Of a stretch of DNA of 64,000 nucleotides, positions 44,059-53,404 are shown piece after piece. A model generated the notes under the pieces. It did no database searches and was not told the DNA's origin. It was given only the letters and a program-made list of their open reading frames with translations. Each line of letters begins with the position of its first letter. The stretch's first letter is position 1. This DNA comes from Pseudomonas sp. 8Z (lineage in GTDB: Bacteria; Pseudomonadota; Gammaproteobacteria; Pseudomonadales; Pseudomonadaceae): the NCBI RefSeq assembly GCF_902506535.1, contig NZ_LR733827.1:1758092-1822091 (forward strand). The letters are read 5' to 3'. The position numbers and the translations under genes are program-made.

Positions 44059-44222
44059 CGAGCGATACCTACTTCGTTAAGTGAAAACAGCACGCATTAT
44101 AGGGTGCCGCCGAGCATGACGACACGCCGAATTGGCGCAGGGCCGACCGTCTGCACATGAAATGGAGCATCACCGTGGGCTACAATCCTGCGCTTTTCGA
44201 GCCGACGTCCACGAGGTATCCC

Positions 44223-45086
44223 ATGGTTCATAGCATGACGGCCTTTGCCCGCAACGAGCAGGCAACCGCCCACGGCACCCTGAGCTGGGAGCTGCGCTCG
44301 GTCAATCACCGCTACCTGGAGCCGCACCTGCGCCTGCCCGAGGCCTTCCGCGACCTCGAAGGCGCCGTGCGTGAGGCGCTGCGTCAGGGGCTGTCGCGCG
44401 GCAAGGTGGAATGCACCCTGCGCTTCGCCGAAGAAAGCGCCGGCAAAACCCTGCAGGTCGACAACGAGCGGGCACGCCAACTGATCACCGCCGCCGAACA
44501 GGTCGCCGCACTGATTCAGCAGCCAGCTCCGCTCAACCCGTTGGAAGTGCTGGCCTGGCCTGGCGTACTGGTCGCAGACTCGGCTGACCCGCAGGCACTC
44601 AACGCCGCCGCACTGAAGCTGTTTGATCAAGCACTGAGCGAACTCAAGGCAGGACGTGCCCGCGAAGGCGCCGAGCTGGCCAAGCTGCTCAACGATCGCC
44701 TCGACAGCATCCTCGACGAAGTCGCCGCACTGCGTGAGCTGGTACCACAAATGCTCGCCAGCCAGCGCACCAAGATCGAAACCCGCTTCGCCGAGATGCA
44801 GGCTGAGCTCGACCCGCAGCGCCTGGAGCAGGAGCTGGTGCTGCTGGCACAAAAGAGCGACGTGGCCGAAGAGCTGGATCGCCTCAGCACTCACGTCAGC
44901 GAAGTGCGTCGCGTGCTCAAGGCCGGCGGCGCAGCAGGCCGACGCCTGGACTTCCTGATGCAGGAACTTAACCGCGAGGCCAACACTCTGGGTTCCAAAG
45001 CTTTCGACCCACGCAGCACGCAAGCGGCGGTCAACCTCAAGGTATTGATCGAGCAGATGCGCGAGCAGGTGCAGAACATCGAGTAA
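44223..45086 (+). CDS. yicC: YicC/YloC family endoribonuclease
   Basis: 287-residue YicC-like protein: starts MVHSMTAFARNEQATAHGTL and carries WELRSVNHRYLEPHLRLPEA, then ends with the DUF1732 part GRRLDFLMQELNREANTLGS. The family has been linked to RNA cleavage and to turnover of the RyhB small RNA in enteric bacteria. The ATG at 44,223 follows GAGGTATCCC; the longer frame has no conserved content. It precedes gmk, a conserved arrangement. Confidence 0.92.
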   Translation: MVHSMTAFARNEQATAHGTLSWELRSVNHRYLEPHLRLPEAFRDLEGAVREALRQGLSRGKVECTLRFAEESAGKTLQVDNERARQLITAAEQVAALIQQPAPLNPLEVLAWPGVLVADSADPQALNAAALKLFDQALSELKAGRAREGAELAKLLNDRLDSILDEVAALRELVPQMLASQRTKIETRFAEMQAELDPQRLEQELVLLAQKSDVAEELDRLSTHVSEVRRVLKAGGAAGRRLDFLMQELNREANTLGSKAFDPRSTQAAVNLKVLIEQMREQVQNIE

Positions 45087-45292
45087 AAACTACTGCGCGA
45101 GACTATGCCGCGCTGAAACGAAGCAAAGCGTAGTAACAGCCAAAGGCTGGCCCGAAGGGGAGCGAAGCGTATAAATCAGATTCGAAATGCTCATTTGCAG
45201 TCGTAAACTTCGCTTTCTCACCTGATTTCGCCTTGCCTAGCCGTCGCTCGCTACGCTTTTAAAATCCCGCAAGATTTTCAGGACGCTACTTC
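45087..45292. other. yicC-gmk spacer with repeated motifs
   Basis: 206 bp with no gene. It contains AGCAAAGCGTAG at about 45,121 and near-complementary CTACGCTTTT at about 45,251, plus GAAGGGGAGCGAAGCGTATA and CGTCGCTCGCTACGC. The spacer could fold into a weak long hairpin. Confidence 0.4.
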
Positions 45293-45913
45293 ATGGCCAC
45301 CACCACCGGCACCCTCTACATTGTTTCCGCCCCCTCCGGCGCGGGCAAGACCAGCCTGGTCAAGGCGCTGATCGAGAGCGAGCCGCAGATTCGCGTCTCG
45401 GTGTCGCACACCACCCGCGCCATGCGACCGGGCGAAGAAGACGGGGTGAACTACCACTTCGTCGACCATGCGCAGTTCAGCGCCATGATCGAGCGCAACG
45501 AGTTTCTCGAACACGCCCAGGTCTTCGACAACTTCTACGGCACCTCGCAGAAGTGGCTCGAACAAACCCTGGCCGAAGGCTTCGACCTGATCCTGGAGAT
45601 CGACTGGCAGGGCGCACAGCAGGTACGCAAGCTGATGCCGCAGGCCAAGTCCATCTTCATCCTGCCGCCAACTCAGGAAGCGCTGCGCCACCGCCTGACC
45701 AACCGCGGCCAGGATAGCGGCGAGATCATCGAACGGCGCATGCGCGAAGCCGTCAGCGAAATGAGCCACTACGTCGAGTATGACTACCTAGTGATCAATG
45801 ACGACTTCAACCATGCACTGAGCGATCTGAAGGCGATCTTCCGCTGCAACCAGTTGAGCCAGGAGCAACAGCAACAACGTCATGCTGGCCTGCTCAGTGA
45901 GCTGTTAGCCTGA
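45293..45913 (+). CDS. gmk: Guanylate kinase
   Basis: 206-residue GMP kinase. P-loop SAPSGAGKTSLVKAL at residue 10, GMP-binding SVSHTTRAMRPGEEDGVNYH, and the IDWQGAQQVR and RRMREAVSEMSHY lid regions. The product GDP feeds GTP and (p)ppGpp synthesis. It lies upstream of rpoZ and spoT, as in E. coli and PAO1. Confidence 0.96.
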   Translation: MATTTGTLYIVSAPSGAGKTSLVKALIESEPQIRVSVSHTTRAMRPGEEDGVNYHFVDHAQFSAMIERNEFLEHAQVFDNFYGTSQKWLEQTLAEGFDLILEIDWQGAQQVRKLMPQAKSIFILPPTQEALRHRLTNRGQDSGEIIERRMREAVSEMSHYVEYDYLVINDDFNHALSDLKAIFRCNQLSQEQQQQRHAGLLSELLA

Positions 45914-45917
45914 TAGC

Positions 45918-46000
45918 AGCAGGCTTCAAGCCACAAGCGGCAGGTAAAAGCAAGGCCGGACTGGCTTCTGCTTGTAGCTTGTCGCTTGCGGCTGCTTTAC
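45918..46000. repeat. Imperfect inverted repeat before rpoZ
   Basis: AGCAGCAGGCTTCAAGCCACAAGCGGCA and the partial complement GCTTGTAGCTTGTCGCTTGCGGCTGC face each other around a spacer. The repeat type is common between Pseudomonas genes. TACAAT at about 45,998 just after it could be the -10 of the rpoZ promoter. Confidence 0.55.
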
Positions 46001-46060
46001 AATGTTCAGTCCGCTCGCCCGCTCGGGCCAAGCTTATCCGCACACGTTACGAGGAACACC

Positions 46061-46324
46061 ATGGCTCGCGTTACCGTCGAAGATTGCCTGGACAATGTTG
46101 ATAACCGCTTCGAATTGGTCATGCTCGCGACCAAACGTTCGCGCCAACTGGCCACGGGCGGCAAAGAACCCAAAGTAGCTTGGGAAAACGACAAACCGAC
46201 CGTCGTTGCCCTGCGCGAAATCGCTGCCGGCCTGGTCGACGACGAAATCGTCGCGCAGGAAGACATCGTTGAAGAAGAGCCGCTGTTCGCCGCCTTCGAG
46301 GAAGAGGCCAACGAGCCTCTGTAA
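46061..46324 (+). CDS. rpoZ: RNA polymerase omega subunit
   Basis: 87-residue omega subunit: MARVTVEDCLDNVDNRFELV, LATKRSRQLATGGKEP and the ALREIAAGLV helix, then an acidic tail. GAGGAACACC precedes the ATG. It helps assembly of polymerase and forms part of a ppGpp site in enterics. 63 bp ahead of spoT. Confidence 0.97.
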   Translation: MARVTVEDCLDNVDNRFELVMLATKRSRQLATGGKEPKVAWENDKPTVVALREIAAGLVDDEIVAQEDIVEEEPLFAAFEEEANEPL

Positions 46325-46387
46325 GCAGATGATGCCGGGTCGAAGTCGCACGGCGCTGGGCCATAGCTGCCAACGGGAGAGCTTCCC

Positions 46388-48499
46388 ATGGCTGGCATAG
46401 ACGCTCTCGCCGACCGACTTTCGGCCTACCTTGGCCATGACCAAGTCAATCTGGTTCGCCGAGCCTACTTCTACGCCGAACAGGCGCACGATGGCCAACG
46501 CCGCCGCAGTGGCGAAGCCTATGTGACCCACCCGCTGGCCGTGGCCAGCATCCTCGCCGAAATGCACATGGATCATCAGAGCCTGATGGCCGCCATGCTG
46601 CATGACGTCATCGAAGACACCGGTATCGCCAAGGAAGCGCTCAACGCGCAATTCGGCGAAACCGTGGCCGAGCTGGTCGACGGGGTCAGCAAGCTGACCC
46701 AAATGAACTTCGAGACCAAGGCCGAGGCGCAAGCCGAGAACTTCCAGAAGATGGCCATGGCCATGGCCCGCGACATCCGCGTGATTCTGGTCAAGCTCGC
46801 CGACCGCCTGCACAACATGCGTACCCTCGATGCCATGCCGCACGAGAAGAGCCGCCGTATCGCCAAGGAAACCCTGGAAATCTACGCGCCCATCGCTAAC
46901 CGGCTGGGCATGCATAACATGCGCGTGGAGTTCGAAGACCTGGGCTTCAAGGCCATGCACCCGATGCGCTCCAAGCTCATCCGCGCAGCAGTACGCCGGG
47001 CTCGGGGTAATCGCAAGGAAATCGTCGCCAAGATCGAGGAATCGATCCAACTCTGCCTGCAACACGAAGGCATGGAAGGCGAAGTGATTGGCCGCGAGAA
47101 GCACCTCTACAGCATCTATCAGAAGATGCGCGGCAAGCGTAAGGCGTTCAACGAGATCATGGACGTCTACGCCTTCCGCATCATCGTCGACAAGGTCGAC
47201 ACCTGCTACCGCGTGCTCGGCGCCGTGCACAATCTGTACAAGCCGCTGCCCGGACGGTTCAAGGATTACATCGCGATTCCCAAGGCCAACGGCTACCAGT
47301 CGCTGCACACCACGCTGTTCGGCATGCACGGCGTGCCCATCGAAATCCAGATTCGAACCCGCGAGATGGAAGAGATGGCCAATAACGGCATCGCCGCACA
47401 CTGGCTGTATAAATCCAGCGAGGACGAGGCGCCCAAGGGCAACCATGCCCGTGCGCGGCAGTGGGTCAAGGGCGTGCTGGAGCTGCAGCAACGCGCCGGC
47501 AACTCGCTGGAATTCATCGAGAGCGTGAAGATCGACCTGTTCCCCGACGAGGTCTACGTGTTCACGCCCAAGGGCAGCATCATGGAACTGCCGAAGGGTT
47601 CCACAGCGGTCGACTTCGCCTATGCGGTGCATACCGACGTCGGCAATACCTGCATTGCCTGCCGTATCAACCGCCGCCTGGCGCCGTTGTCGCAAGCCCT
47701 GGAAAGCGGCTCGACAGTGGAAATCGTTACCGCGCCGGGCGCCAGACCGAATCCGGCCTGGCTCAACTTCGTGGTCACCGGCAAGGCGCGCACCCATATT
47801 CGTCACGCCCTCAAACAACAACGTCGCTCGGAATCGATCAACCTCGGCGAACGCCTGCTGAACAAGGTGCTGGCCAGCTTCGACACGCATCTGGAGAAAA
47901 TCAGCCCGGAGCGCGTGCAGGCCGTACTGGGCGAGTACCGCCAGGACGTCATCGAGGATCTGCTAGAAGACATCGGCCTGGGCAACCGCATGGCCTACGT
48001 GGTTGCTCGTCGCCTGCTGGCCGAAAGCGGTGACGACACCCTGCCCAGCAGCGAGGGGCCGCTGGCGATCCGCGGCACCGAAGGGCTAGTGATGAGCTAT
48101 GCCAAATGCTGCACGCCGATTCCGGGCGACCCCATCGTCGGCTACCTGTCCGCCGGCAAAGGCATGGTGGTGCACATGGAGAGCTGCCGGAACATCGCCG
48201 AGATCCGCCACAACCCGGAAAAATGCATCCAGCTCAACTGGGCCAAAGACGTTACCGGCGAGTTCAACGTCGAACTGCGCGTCGAGCTGGAGCACCAGCG
48301 CGGCCTGATCGCCCTGCTGGCCAGCAGCGTCAATGCCGCCGATGGCAACATTGAGAAGATCGGCATGGACGAGCGCGACGGCCGTATCAGTGTGGTGCAA
48401 TTGGTGATCAGCGTGCATGACCGCGTACACCTGGCACGGGTGATCAAGAAATTGCGCGCACTCAAAGGCGTGGCCCGTATCACCCGAGTACGCGCCTGA
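46388..48499 (+). CDS. spoT: Bifunctional (p)ppGpp synthetase/hydrolase SpoT
   Basis: 703-residue RelA/SpoT homologue. The HD hydrolase domain (about 20-190) is intact, with the HDVIEDTG motif near residue 74, which separates it from RelA. The synthetase domain (about 235-345) carries the RIKKP-equivalent and the family motif KANGYQSLHTTLFG. The TGS domain (about 385-445) begins DEVYVFTPKGSIMELPKGST. The helical and Cys-containing region (SYAKCCTPIPGDPI) and the C-terminal ACT domain (from about residue 625) follow. It sits directly after rpoZ. Confidence 0.97.
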   Translation: MAGIDALADRLSAYLGHDQVNLVRRAYFYAEQAHDGQRRRSGEAYVTHPLAVASILAEMHMDHQSLMAAMLHDVIEDTGIAKEALNAQFGETVAELVDGVSKLTQMNFETKAEAQAENFQKMAMAMARDIRVILVKLADRLHNMRTLDAMPHEKSRRIAKETLEIYAPIANRLGMHNMRVEFEDLGFKAMHPMRSKLIRAAVRRARGNRKEIVAKIEESIQLCLQHEGMEGEVIGREKHLYSIYQKMRGKRKAFNEIMDVYAFRIIVDKVDTCYRVLGAVHNLYKPLPGRFKDYIAIPKANGYQSLHTTLFGMHGVPIEIQIRTREMEEMANNGIAAHWLYKSSEDEAPKGNHARARQWVKGVLELQQRAGNSLEFIESVKIDLFPDEVYVFTPKGSIMELPKGSTAVDFAYAVHTDVGNTCIACRINRRLAPLSQALESGSTVEIVTAPGARPNPAWLNFVVTGKARTHIRHALKQQRRSESINLGERLLNKVLASFDTHLEKISPERVQAVLGEYRQDVIEDLLEDIGLGNRMAYVVARRLLAESGDDTLPSSEGPLAIRGTEGLVMSYAKCCTPIPGDPIVGYLSAGKGMVVHMESCRNIAEIRHNPEKCIQLNWAKDVTGEFNVELRVELEHQRGLIALLASSVNAADGNIEKIGMDERDGRISVVQLVISVHDRVHLARVIKKLRALKGVARITRVRA

Positions 48500-48567
48500 C
48501 ACACCCTCACTATTTCCAGTCTGTAGGCTAGGCGCTCAACCTAGCCAGTTCTCACAAGGAGCGATTC

Positions 48568-48948
48568 ATGAGCAAGACCGTTATCAGCAGCGATAAGGCC
48601 CCCGCCGCCATCGGCACCTACTCCCAGGCGATCAAGACCGGCAACACCGTGTACATGTCCGGGCAGATCCCGCTGGATCCAGTGAGCATGGAGTTGGTCG
48701 AAGGCTTCGAGGAACAAACCGTACAGGTGTTCGAGAACCTCAAGGCCGTGGCTGAAGCCGCCGGTGGCTCGTTCAAGGACATCGTCAAGCTGAACATCTT
48801 CCTCACCGACCTCTCGCACTTCGCCAAAGTCAACGAGGTCATGGGCCGTTACTTCGAGCAACCCTACCCAGCCCGCGCCGCTATCGGCGTAGCCGCTCTG
48901 CCGCGCGGTGCGCAGGTGGAAATGGACGCTATTCTGGTCATCGAATAA
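48568..48948 (+). CDS. ridA: RidA, enamine/imine deaminase
   Basis: 126-residue trimeric RidA (YjgF/YER057c) protein. Signatures: APAAIGTYSQAIKTGNTVYM, SGQIPLDP, and the C-terminal RAAIGVAALPRGAQVEMDAI with the active-site Arg in ARAAIGV. It removes 2-aminoacrylate and similar reactive imines. CAAGGAGCGATTC precedes the ATG. A palindrome GGCGGGGCTCAGCCCCGCC follows at 48,956-48,974. Confidence 0.96.
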   Translation: MSKTVISSDKAPAAIGTYSQAIKTGNTVYMSGQIPLDPVSMELVEGFEEQTVQVFENLKAVAEAAGGSFKDIVKLNIFLTDLSHFAKVNEVMGRYFEQPYPARAAIGVAALPRGAQVEMDAILVIE

Positions 48949-49005
48949 GCCCACTGGCGGGGCTCAGCCCCGCCTACTCACTTCTCTCCCTGCGCGGAGA
49001 TCACC

Positions 49006-49737
49006 ATGCGCCTGATCGCCCTGCTGCTGTGCAGCGCCGTCCTGGCCGGATGCGCCAGCAAGCCGAACGACAACCCCAATGGCATCTGGATCAACCAGGC
49101 TGCCATCGATGCCGCCCGTGAGAGCGGTCGCCTACGTGAAGCACTGGCGGCCTACGGCCCTAACCTGGAATGGCAGATCGATACAGCCCGCCAGCAAGCC
49201 ACCTACAGCAATGGCTTCGAGATTGCCGACGGGCGCCTGCAGCGTCTTGATCCGCAGCACTGGCAGGTCACCTTCTACGGCGACTACCGCGAGCATCTGA
49301 GCCTGCAGGGCGAGAAGCTGATTCAGGATGCCAGCGATTATTGGCCTGAGCAGCCATTCACCCGCGTTCCCGGCACCGACGCGCAAGCAGCGCCCGGCAG
49401 TCACTTCGAGCGCGCACTGTATCGCGCCTATCTGGGTGGCGACTGGTTGATCGAAAAAGGCCCAGGCCGTGGCGGTCTCGTGCGCTTCGCAGCCGATGGC
49501 ACGGTCGAAGGCCTACCGGGCGCCGAGCGCTACGCTCTGTGCCTAGCCGGTGATTGCGCGGCTATGAGTGGCGAAAACGACAGCATCTGGCTGCAACTGG
49601 GCGAACACGGCAGCCCTTGGATCTTTGTCCACGAAGGCAATCAACTGCGCATCTTTGATGCCGAGAATCGCGCCCAATTCGACGAAATGCCCGCGTACCA
49701 GCCCGGCCCACAACGCTGGCTGCTCAAGCGCAAGTAA
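49006..49737 (+). CDS. Hypothetical lipoprotein
   Basis: 243 residues. The signal peptide ends in lipobox LAGC with the modified Cys at residue 16, so an envelope lipoprotein is predicted; Ala at position +2 (CAS) favours the outer membrane. The mature part is mostly beta-type with repeated Trp/Tyr/Gly and no recognised domain. A counterpart follows ridA in PAO1 (PA5340). Function unknown. Confidence 0.82.
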   Translation: MRLIALLLCSAVLAGCASKPNDNPNGIWINQAAIDAARESGRLREALAAYGPNLEWQIDTARQQATYSNGFEIADGRLQRLDPQHWQVTFYGDYREHLSLQGEKLIQDASDYWPEQPFTRVPGTDAQAAPGSHFERALYRAYLGGDWLIEKGPGRGGLVRFAADGTVEGLPGAERYALCLAGDCAAMSGENDSIWLQLGEHGSPWIFVHEGNQLRIFDAENRAQFDEMPAYQPGPQRWLLKRK

Positions 49738-49753
49738 CCCGCCTCGGCAGCGC

Positions 49754-50374
49754 TCAGGTCACGCTGCCGAGCAGCAACCCACACCCCAAGGCCACGAGCA
49801 AGACACCACAACCACGATCCAGCCAACGCACCTGGCGCTGTAGCTTGCTGCGCCAACGCCGATGCCCCAACAGGCGCACCAGGGTCAAATCCCAGCCCCA
49901 TACCACCAGCGTCATCCACAGCATGGCCAGCGCCAACGCCCAAATCGGCATGGCCGCCTCGTGCAGCACGCCGAACAGCCCGGCATAGAACAAGGGCAAC
50001 TTGGGGTTGCAGCTACTGGCCAGCAGGCCCTGCAACAGACCGCGCCACCAACTGCCCTCATGCCGCTGCTCGCCTGCTGCCAGATGCAGGTCGCGCCTGG
50101 CAAGCAACGCCTGTACACCGCTGTAGACGAAGTAAACACCACCCAGCGCCTGCAATACCTGCCAGCACATGCCGCCACGGGTCGGCAGCACCCCCAATGC
50201 GATCAGCACCAACGCCATGCTCAATAGATTGGCCAAGGCGATTCCGCCTGCACAGCCGTCAGCCTGGCGGCGGCCTTCACCCAGCGCCGTGCGAATCAAC
50301 AGGAAAAAATCCGGCCCCGGCGACAACAGCGCGGCGAAATGAGTAGTAGCGACCAACAGAAACAACGCGAGCAT
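49754..50374 (-). CDS. LysE-family translocator
   Basis: 206-residue inner-membrane exporter with six hydrophobic helices. Family signature near the start: HFAALLSPGPDFFLLIRTAL, then the GRRQADGCAGGIALANLL segment. RhtB/LysE proteins export amino acids or related small molecules. An AraC-type regulator lies upstream on the same strand, a common pairing. Confidence 0.9.
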   Translation of the reverse strand: MLALFLLVATTHFAALLSPGPDFFLLIRTALGEGRRQADGCAGGIALANLLSMALVLIALGVLPTRGGMCWQVLQALGGVYFVYSGVQALLARRDLHLAAGEQRHEGSWWRGLLQGLLASSCNPKLPLFYAGLFGVLHEAAMPIWALALAMLWMTLVVWGWDLTLVRLLGHRRWRSKLQRQVRWLDRGCGVLLVALGCGLLLGSVT

Positions 50375-50443
50375 CGCAAAAGACCTCCTTGAAAAAAGGA
50401 GGCCAGTCTCGCCAGAGATGATGGCGCCAGTATTGGAGAAAAC

Positions 50444-51250
50444 TCAGACCAGCGCAGTGCGGCGAAACTGCCCAGGCGTTACGCCCGTGAAGCGCTTGAA
50501 CGTGCCGGAGAAGTGAGCCTGATCGTAGAAGCCCAGGCTCAGCGCTACCGCAAGCGGCGATTGATCTCCGAGTAGTAAGCGCTTGGCCTCACGCACTCGG
50601 CGCTGCAACAGATAGGTATGCGGCGGCACGCCATAGACCCGGCGAAACGCCTCAATCAGATGACGCGGATGGCGCTGCACCCCATCAGCCAACTGCTCCA
50701 GACTGATTGCCTCGGCATAGTTAGCCTCCAGATAGTCACGCACCTGCGCCGTGGCACCACCGTCGCGCACACTTGGCCGCGCCGCCCGCAGGCCGCCATG
50801 GCGCACGAACACCAGCTCAAGCAGCGCCAGCAGCTCGCTTTCCAGCGCCAACGCATCACCACGCTCGAACTCACCGGCCAGGCATGCCAACCCGGCTGCG
50901 ACCCGCCCATCATCCTGCGGATTGAGCATGCGAAAACCATCAGGCAAACGCTTGCGCCCGAGCAACGACGGCAATCGCGACTCTTCAACATAAAGCATGC
51001 GATAAATCAGCCGCTGCGACTCGGCATGGCCGGTATGCGGCTCTTCGGGGTTCATCAGCGATAGGGTGCCAGCCGGCAAAGCATGGCGCTGGCCTCGGCA
51101 CTGGTAGCCACCGACACCCGCAACAATGGCTCCGATGGCGAAGGCATCATGGCTATGACGCCCAAAGGCCTGCCCGGAAAAATCGGCATGAAAGAGCTCC
51201 ACACCCGGCAACCAGGGCTTGGCCAGCAGGCGGTTGCCGTCCACCCTCAC
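50444..51250 (-). CDS. AraC-family regulator
   Basis: About 268 residues. An AraC-type cupin ligand domain (about 1-140, with FHADFSGQAFGRHSHDAFAI and LSLMNPEEPHTG) is followed by two helix-turn-helix motifs in the last 100 residues (ISLEQLADGVQRHPRHLIEA and SPLAVALSLGFYDQAHFSGT). The start is not certain: GTG at 51,250 overlaps the upstream stop as GTGA, GTG at 51,244 follows GTGAGG, and a longer frame runs to 51,307. It probably controls the adjacent LysE exporter and shares a transcript with the epimerase gene. Confidence 0.85.
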   Translation of the reverse strand: MRVDGNRLLAKPWLPGVELFHADFSGQAFGRHSHDAFAIGAIVAGVGGYQCRGQRHALPAGTLSLMNPEEPHTGHAESQRLIYRMLYVEESRLPSLLGRKRLPDGFRMLNPQDDGRVAAGLACLAGEFERGDALALESELLALLELVFVRHGGLRAARPSVRDGGATAQVRDYLEANYAEAISLEQLADGVQRHPRHLIEAFRRVYGVPPHTYLLQRRVREAKRLLLGDQSPLAVALSLGFYDQAHFSGTFKRFTGVTPGQFRRTALV

Positions 51251-52104
51251 ACGCCCTGCAAAATCGCGCTGTATCCCTCGCGATAACTGGGGTACTGCGG
51301 CACCCACCCCAACGCGCGGGCGCGGGCGTTGCGGCAGCGCTTGCTGCCGGCACGGCGGATCTGCGACTCATCGCTCCAGTGGCTCACGCCCAGTTGCTCA
51401 CGCAACCAGGCCACCACCTCATGCAGCGGTGAGGGCTCATCGTCCACCCCCAGATAGCAGTCGGCCAGCGCGATGCCTTGAGCATCGGCTTCGAACAGAT
51501 GGGCGAGCAGCCCGGCGGCATCATCGACGTGGATACGATTACCGTATAGCGCTGGCGTCTCACTCACCCGGTAGCCACTGCGCACCTGATTGAGCAACCA
51601 CTCGCGCCCCGGCCCATAAAGGCCGGTCAGGCGCACCGTGGTTGCAGGCAGACCGCTGTTCAAGGCTAGGGCTTCAGCCTCGCGCATGATCAGCGCCGAA
51701 TAGCTTTGCGCCTCAGCGGGCGAGTCTTCGTCGATCCACTCCCCCGCCTGCTGCCCGTACACCCCGCTGCTCGAAGCAAACAACAGGCGCCGTGGACGCT
51801 GACCATGCTGCGCCAGCCAGCTCAGCACATGACGCAGCCCCTCGACGTAAGCCGCTCGGTAGCCTGCCTCATCGTGCGTAGTAGCGGCCGCGCAGTACAC
51901 CAGATAATCGAGTGGCTCCCGCGGCCAAGCAGCAGGACAGGCCGCGACCTGCAAATCACCCGGCACAGCCAGGATTTGCCCAGGCAATGCCGCCACATTA
52001 CGCCGCAGGCCATGCACCATCCATCCTTTGGCATGCAGGCGCAGCGCCAATCGGCCACCTACGTCACCGCAACCGGCAATCAGCACACGAGGTTTTTCGG
52101 ACAT
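51247..52104 (-). CDS. NAD(P)-dependent epimerase/SDR family protein
   Basis: 285-residue extended short-chain dehydrogenase-like protein. The Rossmann motif is VLIAGCGDVGGRLALRLHAK at residue 6. The catalytic area reads FASSSGVYG with YSALIMREAEAL, so the usual YxxxK lysine is replaced by Arg or shifted, and the reaction is unclear (YeeZ-type annotation). The start at 52,104 follows GGAGGCCCTGCC. The stop overlaps the AraC gene start. Confidence 0.82.
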   Translation of the reverse strand: MSEKPRVLIAGCGDVGGRLALRLHAKGWMVHGLRRNVAALPGQILAVPGDLQVAACPAAWPREPLDYLVYCAAATTHDEAGYRAAYVEGLRHVLSWLAQHGQRPRRLLFASSSGVYGQQAGEWIDEDSPAEAQSYSALIMREAEALALNSGLPATTVRLTGLYGPGREWLLNQVRSGYRVSETPALYGNRIHVDDAAGLLAHLFEADAQGIALADCYLGVDDEPSPLHEVVAWLREQLGVSHWSDESQIRRAGSKRCRNARARALGWVPQYPSYREGYSAILQGV

Positions 52105-52209
52105 CGGCAGGGCCTCCGCAAAAGGTCGAGGATAGAGGCAGCGCTCTAAAGCGGCAAACACACAGGGAAAACAGGCGTAAGTGTTACATTATCACTTTAA
52201 CAAACAAGA

Positions 52210-52228
52210 ATTAATTGCAATACTAATA
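52210..52228 (+). promoter_or_regulatory. Possible Fur box ahead of exbB
   Basis: ATTAATTGCAATACTAATA agrees with the 19-bp Fur consensus GATAATGATAATCATTATC at about 10 positions. It lies in AT-rich DNA 60 bp before the exbB start; iron control of exbBD-tonB is usual. A weak match. Confidence 0.4.
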
Positions 52229-52288
52229 GCCTTTGCCCGCCAACGCCCGCCGACGGGTGATAACGCAATTCATCGTTCAGGTCCGACC

Positions 52289-53401
52289 ATGAAACCCATT
52301 GCACCCAACGCCAAGCCCTCCTCGCCTTTCCGTCGCGCCCAAGCGCTGGCAGTACTCCTGTTTAGCCTGGCATTGCTGCCAGGTACTCAGGCGCTGGCCG
52401 AAGAGTCCAGCAGCGCCCCGGCAACGACTGCCGCAGCCGCCCCAGCAGATAGCAACGCGCCCCTGGCATCGCTGCAAACGGCCCTGCCAGCCGGTAACGA
52501 GGAGCTGAACAGCAAGCTGCAGGCACTCGGCCCACAGGCCACACCGGAGCAAATCCGCGAAACTACGCGCCAGACACTGACCGCCCAAGGCGTGCCCAGC
52601 GCGCAGATCGAAGAAACCCTGGCCGCGATCGACCCGCTGCTCACCCCCTCCAACGACCTGGACAGTGCGGCCAACGGCGCTGAAGAAGAAGGCATGCTGG
52701 CCGGGCACGATCTCTCGCCCTGGGGCATGTACCAGAACGCCGATATCGTGGTGAAGTCGGTGATGATCGGCCTACTGCTGGCCTCGGTCCTGACCTGGAC
52801 CGTGTGGCTGGCCAAGAGCGTCGAGCTGATCCGCGCCAAACGCCGCCTGAGTCGTGAGCTGCCAACCCTGAAAGCCTCGCGCACCCTCAAGGAAGCCGGC
52901 AACAGCATGAATGGCGAAGCCTGCATCTCCCATCGTCTGGTGCAAGATGCGCTGGAGGAAGTGAAACTCTCCGGTAGCGTGCGCGAGATCGACGGCATCA
53001 AGGAGCGCGTCAGCTTCCGTCTCGAACGCCTGGTAGCCGCCAGCGGTCGGCAGATGAGCCAAGGCACTGGCGTTCTTGCCACCATCGGCTCGACCGCCCC
53101 CTTCGTCGGCCTGTTCGGCACCGTCTGGGGCATCATGAACAGCTTCATCGGCATCGCCAAATCGCAGACCACCAACCTCGCCGTAGTCGCACCGGGTATC
53201 GCCGAAGCCCTGCTGGCTACTGCTCTGGGTCTGGTTGCGGCGATCCCCGCAGTCGTCATCTATAACGCTTTCGCCCGCGCCATCGCCAGCCACAAGGCTC
53301 AGGTCGCCGACGCCTCGGCGCAGGTGCTGCTGCTGGTCAGCCGTGACCTCGACCACCTGCCAGCCGAGCGCCAGGCTCCGCACATGGTCAAAGCGGGGTA
53401 A
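52289..53401 (+). CDS. exbB: TonB-system energizer ExbB
   Basis: 370-residue ExbB of the long Pseudomonas type. A signal peptide (about 1-38, ending ALA-EE) and a low-complexity periplasmic extension rich in Ala/Thr/Gln (to about 145) precede the conserved core: TM1 SVMIGLLLASVLTWTVWLAK, the cytosolic part, and two more helices with GVLATIGSTAPFVGLFGTVW (family signature) and PGIAEALLATALGLVAAIPA. It forms the pentameric proton-driven motor with ExbD. The start at 52,289 gives the signal peptide; the longer frame upstream is not conserved. Confidence 0.95.
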   Translation: MKPIAPNAKPSSPFRRAQALAVLLFSLALLPGTQALAEESSSAPATTAAAAPADSNAPLASLQTALPAGNEELNSKLQALGPQATPEQIRETTRQTLTAQGVPSAQIEETLAAIDPLLTPSNDLDSAANGAEEEGMLAGHDLSPWGMYQNADIVVKSVMIGLLLASVLTWTVWLAKSVELIRAKRRLSRELPTLKASRTLKEAGNSMNGEACISHRLVQDALEEVKLSGSVREIDGIKERVSFRLERLVAASGRQMSQGTGVLATIGSTAPFVGLFGTVWGIMNSFIGIAKSQTTNLAVVAPGIAEALLATALGLVAAIPAVVIYNAFARAIASHKAQVADASAQVLLLVSRDLDHLPAERQAPHMVKAG

Positions 53402-53404
53402 GCC

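Noticed and set aside
46034..47890. 618-codon minus-strand open frame across rpoZ and spoT
   Set aside because: It is an antisense shadow of two conserved genes.
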